The notes below the pieces were generated by a model. That model had not been told where the DNA came from. It saw only the letters and a program-made list of their open reading frames with translations, and made no database searches. Below are positions 60,137 through 64,000 of a DNA stretch of 64,000 nt, piece by piece. Source of the stretch: Zhihengliuella sp. (lineage in GTDB: Bacteria; Actinomycetota; Actinomycetes; Actinomycetales; Micrococcaceae); NCBI RefSeq assembly GCF_031178195.1, contig NZ_JAPSJL010000008.1, forward strand, positions 62,001 to 126,000, given 5' to 3'. Within the stretch, counting starts at the first letter, position 1. Each line of letters begins with the position of its first letter. The position numbers were made by a program, and so were the translations under genes.

Positions 60137-61489
60137 ATGACTGAGAAGCGACGGGGTCTAGGACGGGGTTTGGGAGCGTTGATCTCGAGCACGCCTCCGG
60201 CCGACCAGGAGGGCGAGGACACAGGGGTTGCCCTGTCGACGTCGCGTGCCGGCGAGCCGAAGGCCGAGAGTACCGATGTCATCGTCGGCGAATCGACGGC
60301 TCTGCGGGCCAAGCCCGCTGAGAAAGCCCTGAAGGCCCCTCAGAAGGACTCAAAGAACCCCGGCGGGACCCCGGCCGCGGGAGACCCCAAGACATCCCAG
60401 AATGGCCGCCGCAGGGCTCGGCCCGTCGATATGTTTTTCACCCCGGGGCCGGCCGCAGCGCCTGGAGTCGAGGCGTCCCCACCGAGCAAGAAGTCCACCG
60501 GCAAGGCCTCCGGAAAGCGTCCCGCCATGCCGGACGTGATCGGACAGGCCCGTGCGCGGTCGGCGTCGTCGGCCCCTGAAGCGGACCCGGTGCAGAATGT
60601 AGCGCCCGATGCGGTCGCCGAGGAGCTGGGCGACGACGTCAGCGAGGTTTCACGTGAAACGCTAGTCCCCGTACCCGGAGCTTCCTTCGCGGAGATCCCG
60701 GTCTCCAGCATCCACCCGAATCGCAAACAGCCCCGCCAGGTCTTCGACGAGGACGATATGGCCGAGCTGGTGCACTCGATCAGGGAGGTCGGCCTGCTCC
60801 AGCCGATCGTGGTGCGCCCCTCTCCAGAGGACGGAGCGGAGCAGTACGAGCTGGTCATGGGTGAACGCCGGTGGCGTGCCACGCAGGAGGCTGGGCTCGA
60901 CACCATTCCGGCGATCGTCCGGCAGACAACCAACGAGGATCTCCTACGCGACGCCCTCCTCGAGAACCTGCACCGTTCGCAGCTCAACCCCCTGGAGGAA
61001 GCTGCCGCCTACCAGCAGCTACTGGAGGAATTCGGGTGCACGCAGGAGGAGCTCTCGGCGCGCATCGGGCGTTCTCGGCCGCAGATCTCGAACACTATCC
61101 GCCTCATGAAGCTGCCGCCCCTGGTGCAGCGACGCGTGGCTGCCGGCGTGTTGAGCCAGGGTCATGCGCGCGCCCTCCTCGCGCTGACGGACCCGGCCGA
61201 GGTGGAGCGGCTGGCGCAGCGGATTGTGGCCGAGGGACTCTCGGTGCGGGCCACCGAGGAGATCGTCGCGATGAGTGACGGGGTAGAGCAGAAGCGCAAG
61301 GCCTCCAGGCCGCGGTCCAATGCCCGCCACGAGCGCCTCGACTATCTGGCGACGTCACTGTCCGATCGACTGGATACCAACGTCAAGATCACGCTCGGCG
61401 CCAAGAAGGGCAAGGTCGCCATCGAGTTCGCGAGTGTGGATGACCTCAATCGCATCATGGGACTCATCGCGCCCGAAGCGGACCAGTAG
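60137..61489 (+). CDS. parB: Chromosome partitioning protein ParB
   Basis: [17 protein letters not shown]...[45 protein letters not shown]...[63 protein letters not shown]. Confidence 0.98.
   Translation: MTEKRRGLGRGLGALISSTPPADQEGEDTGVALSTSRAGEPKAESTDVIVGESTALRAKPAEKALKAPQKDSKNPGGTPAAGDPKTSQNGRRRARPVDMFFTPGPAAAPGVEASPPSKKSTGKASGKRPAMPDVIGQARARSASSAPEADPVQNVAPDAVAEELGDDVSEVSRETLVPVPGASFAEIPVSSIHPNRKQPRQVFDEDDMAELVHSIREVGLLQPIVVRPSPEDGAEQYELVMGERRWRATQEAGLDTIPAIVRQTTNEDLLRDALLENLHRSQLNPLEEAAAYQQLLEEFGCTQEELSARIGRSRPQISNTIRLMKLPPLVQRRVAAGVLSQGHARALLALTDPAEVERLAQRIVAEGLSVRATEEIVAMSDGVEQKRKASRPRSNARHERLDYLATSLSDRLDTNVKITLGAKKGKVAIEFASVDDLNRIMGLIAPEADQ
60647..60660. promoter_or_regulatory. parS site 8, inside the parB coding sequence
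   Basis: GTTTCACGTGAAAC exact; encodes V-S-R-E-T in the ParB N-terminal linker. Confidence 0.95.
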
Positions 61490-61633
61490 TAGGTCGAACG
61501 TCTGGACACCACCGCCATGCCGTCCTCACGCGGGTTCGGCCAGGGTGTTGCGGGCCGAACGGTGCGTTACCAAACGAACTAGGTTGTGAATCGGAGCAAG
61601 TTCGTTCGGCGGTCCCGTATGGGGCTTAAAAGA

Positions 61634-61672
61634 CGGTGGGCGGCAATCCCTTCTCGGGATTGCCGCCCACCG
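61634..61672. terminator. Terminator hairpin between parB and convergent trxA
   Basis: CGGTGGGCGGCAATCCC-TTCTC-GGGATTGCCGCCCACCG, perfect 17-bp stem. Confidence 0.88.
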
Positions 61673-61689
61673 CTGCTTCACAGAACTCT

Positions 61690-62013
61690 CTACAGGTAGT
61701 CGGCGAACTCCTGCTCGATGACCTGCTTGGGCTTCGCGCCGACAGAGCTGGCGACGTGCTCGCCGCCCTTGAAGACGTACACCGCCGGGATGGAGGTGAT
61801 GCCGTACTTGGCCGCGATACCCGGGTTCTCGTCCACGTTGACCTTCACCACGTCGACCTTCTCGGCGTGTTCCTCGGCGATCTGGTCGAGGATGGGGGAG
61901 AGCATGCGGCAGGGACCGCACCACTCAGCCCAGAAGTCGACGATGACGGGCTTGCTGTTGTCCAGCACGTCCGCCTGGAAGGTGGCCTCGGTGACATCTT
62001 TGGCAGTGCTCAT
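61690..62013 (-). CDS. trxA: Thioredoxin
   Basis: SKPVIVDFWAEWCGPCRMLSPILDQIAEEHAEKVDVVKVNVDENPGIAAKYGITSIPAVYVFKGGE. Confidence 0.98.
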   Translation of the reverse strand: MSTAKDVTEATFQADVLDNSKPVIVDFWAEWCGPCRMLSPILDQIAEEHAEKVDVVKVNVDENPGIAAKYGITSIPAVYVFKGGEHVASSVGAKPKQVIEQEFADYL

Positions 62014-62045
62014 TCTGTACCCCTTTCGGTGTGGGCTTCGGAGAA

Positions 62046-63050
62046 TCAGAGGGAGGCGGTCGCGGATGCGTCTGCCTCGTCTTCGGCGCCCAGATCGTGC
62101 GAGACGCCCAGGTTGCCGAGGTAGTGCTCGACGTCGACGGCGGCAGCGCAGCCCGAGCCGGCGGCCGTGATGGCCTGACGGTAGGTCGAGTCGATGACGT
62201 CGCCCGCGGCGAAGACGCCGGGAAGGCTCGTCTTGGAGGTGCGGCCCTGAACGGCGATGTTCCCGTCCTCCGTGAGGTCCAGCTGGTCCCGGACCAGATC
62301 GACCCGCGGATCCGAGCCGATGGCGACGAACAGACCGGTGACGGGCAGATCGGTCGTCGTCCCATCGACGAGGTTCCGCACCTTCACGCCCGTGAGCTTT
62401 CCGTCGCCGTCGAAGCCCTCCACCGCGCTGTTCCAGATGAAGTCGATCTTGGGGTGCTGGAGCGCACGGTCCGCCATCGTCTTGGACGCGCGGAGCGCGT
62501 CGCGACGGTGGATGACGGTGACCTTCGCGGCGAACTTCGTGAGGAAGAGGGCCTCCTCCATGGCAGAGTCGCCACCACCGACGACGGCGATCTCCTGGTC
62601 GCGGAAGAAGAACCCGTCGCACGTCGCGCACCAGGAGATCCCGTGGCCGGAGAGCTCCTTCTCGCCCGGGAGGCCCAGCTCACGGTAGGCCGAGCCGGTC
62701 GACACGATGATCGCGCGCGCCTTATAGACCTTTCCGCTGGCCAGCGTGACGGTCTTGATGGGAGCTGCCAGCTCCAGGCTCGCGACGTCCTCGTACTGGA
62801 TCTCCGCACCGAACCGGTCGGCCTGCTGGCGCATGTTCTCCATGAGGTCGGGGCCCATGACGCCCTCGGGGAACCCGGGGAAGTTCTCGACATCGGTCGT
62901 GTTCATGAGATCGCCACCGGCGGTCACGGAGCCGGCGATGACCAGCGGCTCCAGATTGGCGCGCGCGGTGTAGATGGCGGCCGTGTATCCGGCCGGACCG
63001 GAGCCCACGATGATGACGTTGCGGATCGACTCTGCTGCTTCAGTGGCCAC
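62046..63050 (-). CDS. trxB: Thioredoxin-disulfide reductase
   Basis: [31 protein letters not shown]...[38 protein letters not shown]. Confidence 0.98.
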   Translation of the reverse strand: MATEAAESIRNVIIVGSGPAGYTAAIYTARANLEPLVIAGSVTAGGDLMNTTDVENFPGFPEGVMGPDLMENMRQQADRFGAEIQYEDVASLELAAPIKTVTLASGKVYKARAIIVSTGSAYRELGLPGEKELSGHGISWCATCDGFFFRDQEIAVVGGGDSAMEEALFLTKFAAKVTVIHRRDALRASKTMADRALQHPKIDFIWNSAVEGFDGDGKLTGVKVRNLVDGTTTDLPVTGLFVAIGSDPRVDLVRDQLDLTEDGNIAVQGRTSKTSLPGVFAAGDVIDSTYRQAITAAGSGCAAAVDVEHYLGNLGVSHDLGAEDEADASATASL

Positions 63051-63189
63051 TCGGGGTGAACCTTCCTGGTACGAGTCTCGACACGGGAGCGTCGAGGGGA
63101 TGGGACGCCCCGCCCGCGGCGCTCAGCGCGGCGGGCAGGGCCGTTTCTGCCTACGTCAACCCTAAGCCGTCGGCGTCTATTCCCTCTAC

Positions 63190-63232
63190 GCGGGGCCACC
63201 GGCGAGTAACGGAGCGCCGCCGGTGGCCCCGC
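63190..63232. terminator. Terminator hairpin
   Basis: GCGGGGCCACCGGC-N15-GCCGGTGGCCCCGC, 14-bp perfect stem. Confidence 0.8.
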
Positions 63233-63238
63233 AGCGGG

Positions 63239-64000
63239 TCAGCTGACCCTGAACTCGGCCAATTGGAGACCGTAGGGGCGCGAGTCGTTGTACGGGTTCG
63301 CCAGACGTGGGAGCTCCGTGACGTTGAAGAACACGTACTGTCCCTCGACGCCCTCGCCCTCGCTGCCGACCGGCACCGTCACGCTCGGACCGGTGAAGGA
63401 CCCCTGCGTGATGGTCTGCGCGGACCCGAAGTCGTCGGACTCGCCGACGGCGATCTCGTACGAACCACCCGATCCGTTCAACCCGGAGAGCTCGATCTGG
63501 TTGATGGCGGAGACCTCCTCTAACTCCACGACGAGGATCATGTTGGACGCGAAACCGCCGAAGTCCGGCTGCGTGAAGGACAGCGAGCGGTAGAGGCTGG
63601 CCTCGTTGCCGTCGATGAGGTTCGGCAGCGTGTCGTCCGTCTGCGCATTGAGGTCCTGGGCGCCGGGGACGACGCGTTCGACGTCGCTCGCCACCGGAGC
63701 AACGGCCTGCTCGGTGGGCGAGGGGGCCGCGGAGGGTTCCTCCGTGGCGGAGGGCGACTCCTCCGACGTCGGAGTGTCGCCACCGGCCGTGGGCTCCTGC
63801 TCGTCGCCGCCGAGGGTGTTGAAGGCGAAGATCACGGCGACGATCAGGACCAGGCCCAGCAGGGCGCCGGCCACCAGGCGGGTCCAGCGCGGACCGCTCT
63901 CGGCCTCGTCCTCCTCCTCGTCCCGATAGCCAGCACCGGCACCGGCACCTGCTCCGGCCGCTGCCGCGTCGTCGTCCTGGAAGTTGCGCGCAGCCTCGGG
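63239..64000 (-). CDS. Membrane protein with C-terminal extracytoplasmic discoidin-like domain (probable pseudokinase/MurJ-associated family; 5' end outside window)
   Basis: Frame open to window edge: PEAARNFQDDDAAAAGAGAGAGAGYRDEEEDEAESGPRWTRLVAGALLGLVLIVAVIFAFNTLGG..., then DLNAQTDDTLPNLIDGNEASLYRSLSFTQPDFGGFASNMILVVELEEVSAINQIELSG... Confidence 0.65.
   Translation of the reverse strand, partial: PEAARNFQDDDAAAAGAGAGAGAGYRDEEEDEAESGPRWTRLVAGALLGLVLIVAVIFAFNTLGGDEQEPTAGGDTPTSEESPSATEEPSAAPSPTEQAVAPVASDVERVVPGAQDLNAQTDDTLPNLIDGNEASLYRSLSFTQPDFGGFASNMILVVELEEVSAINQIELSGLNGSGGSYEIAVGESDDFGSAQTITQGSFTGPSVTVPVGSEGEGVEGQYVFFNVTELPRLANPYNDSRPYGLQLAEFRVS

Noticed and set aside
63950-63975. GGCACC-type microsatellite (Gly-Ala repeat) near window end
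   Set aside because: Short low-complexity linker coding; common in high-GC actinobacterial proteins.

Overview
The window is high-GC actinobacterial chromosome, most likely Micrococcaceae (inferred from gene order and protein content). It spans the replication-origin neighbourhood. Right half: (trxB-trxA)-parB-[2.2 kb gap with parS sites]-parA-rsmG-jag-yidC-yidD-rnpA-rpmH | dnaA-dnaN-recF-dciA-gyrB-gyrA-DUF3566, followed by tRNA-Ile, a 39-aa DLW-39 protein, tRNA-Ala, ppiA, rhomboid, crgA, class E sortase, pabA/trpG and the cell-envelope signalling operon fhaA-fhaB-pstP-rodA-pbpA-pknA-pknB. Left part: accessory metabolism (TPP-riboswitch thiamine salvage operon made of two gene fusions, gluconate utilisation gntR/gntK/gntP, gdhA, uracil permease, a sugar kinase/HAD/GDPD operon and others). 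Main observations: (1) a cluster of six DnaA-box-like 9-mers in a ~630-bp intergenic region about 13 kb from dnaA, built as an imperfect tandem duplication and sharing an 11-bp AT-rich element with the dnaA-dnaN intergenic region; (2) eight parS sites in 2.6 kb, seven of them in an apparently non-coding gap separating parA from parB, behind a parA terminator; (3) a five-unit ~30-bp direct/inverted intergenic repeat at 1370-1517; (4) a perfect palindrome upstream of an orphan small ORF next to a MarR regulator; (5) small proteins missing from the ORF track. All calls come from reading the sequence and ORF translations; no database search was run.
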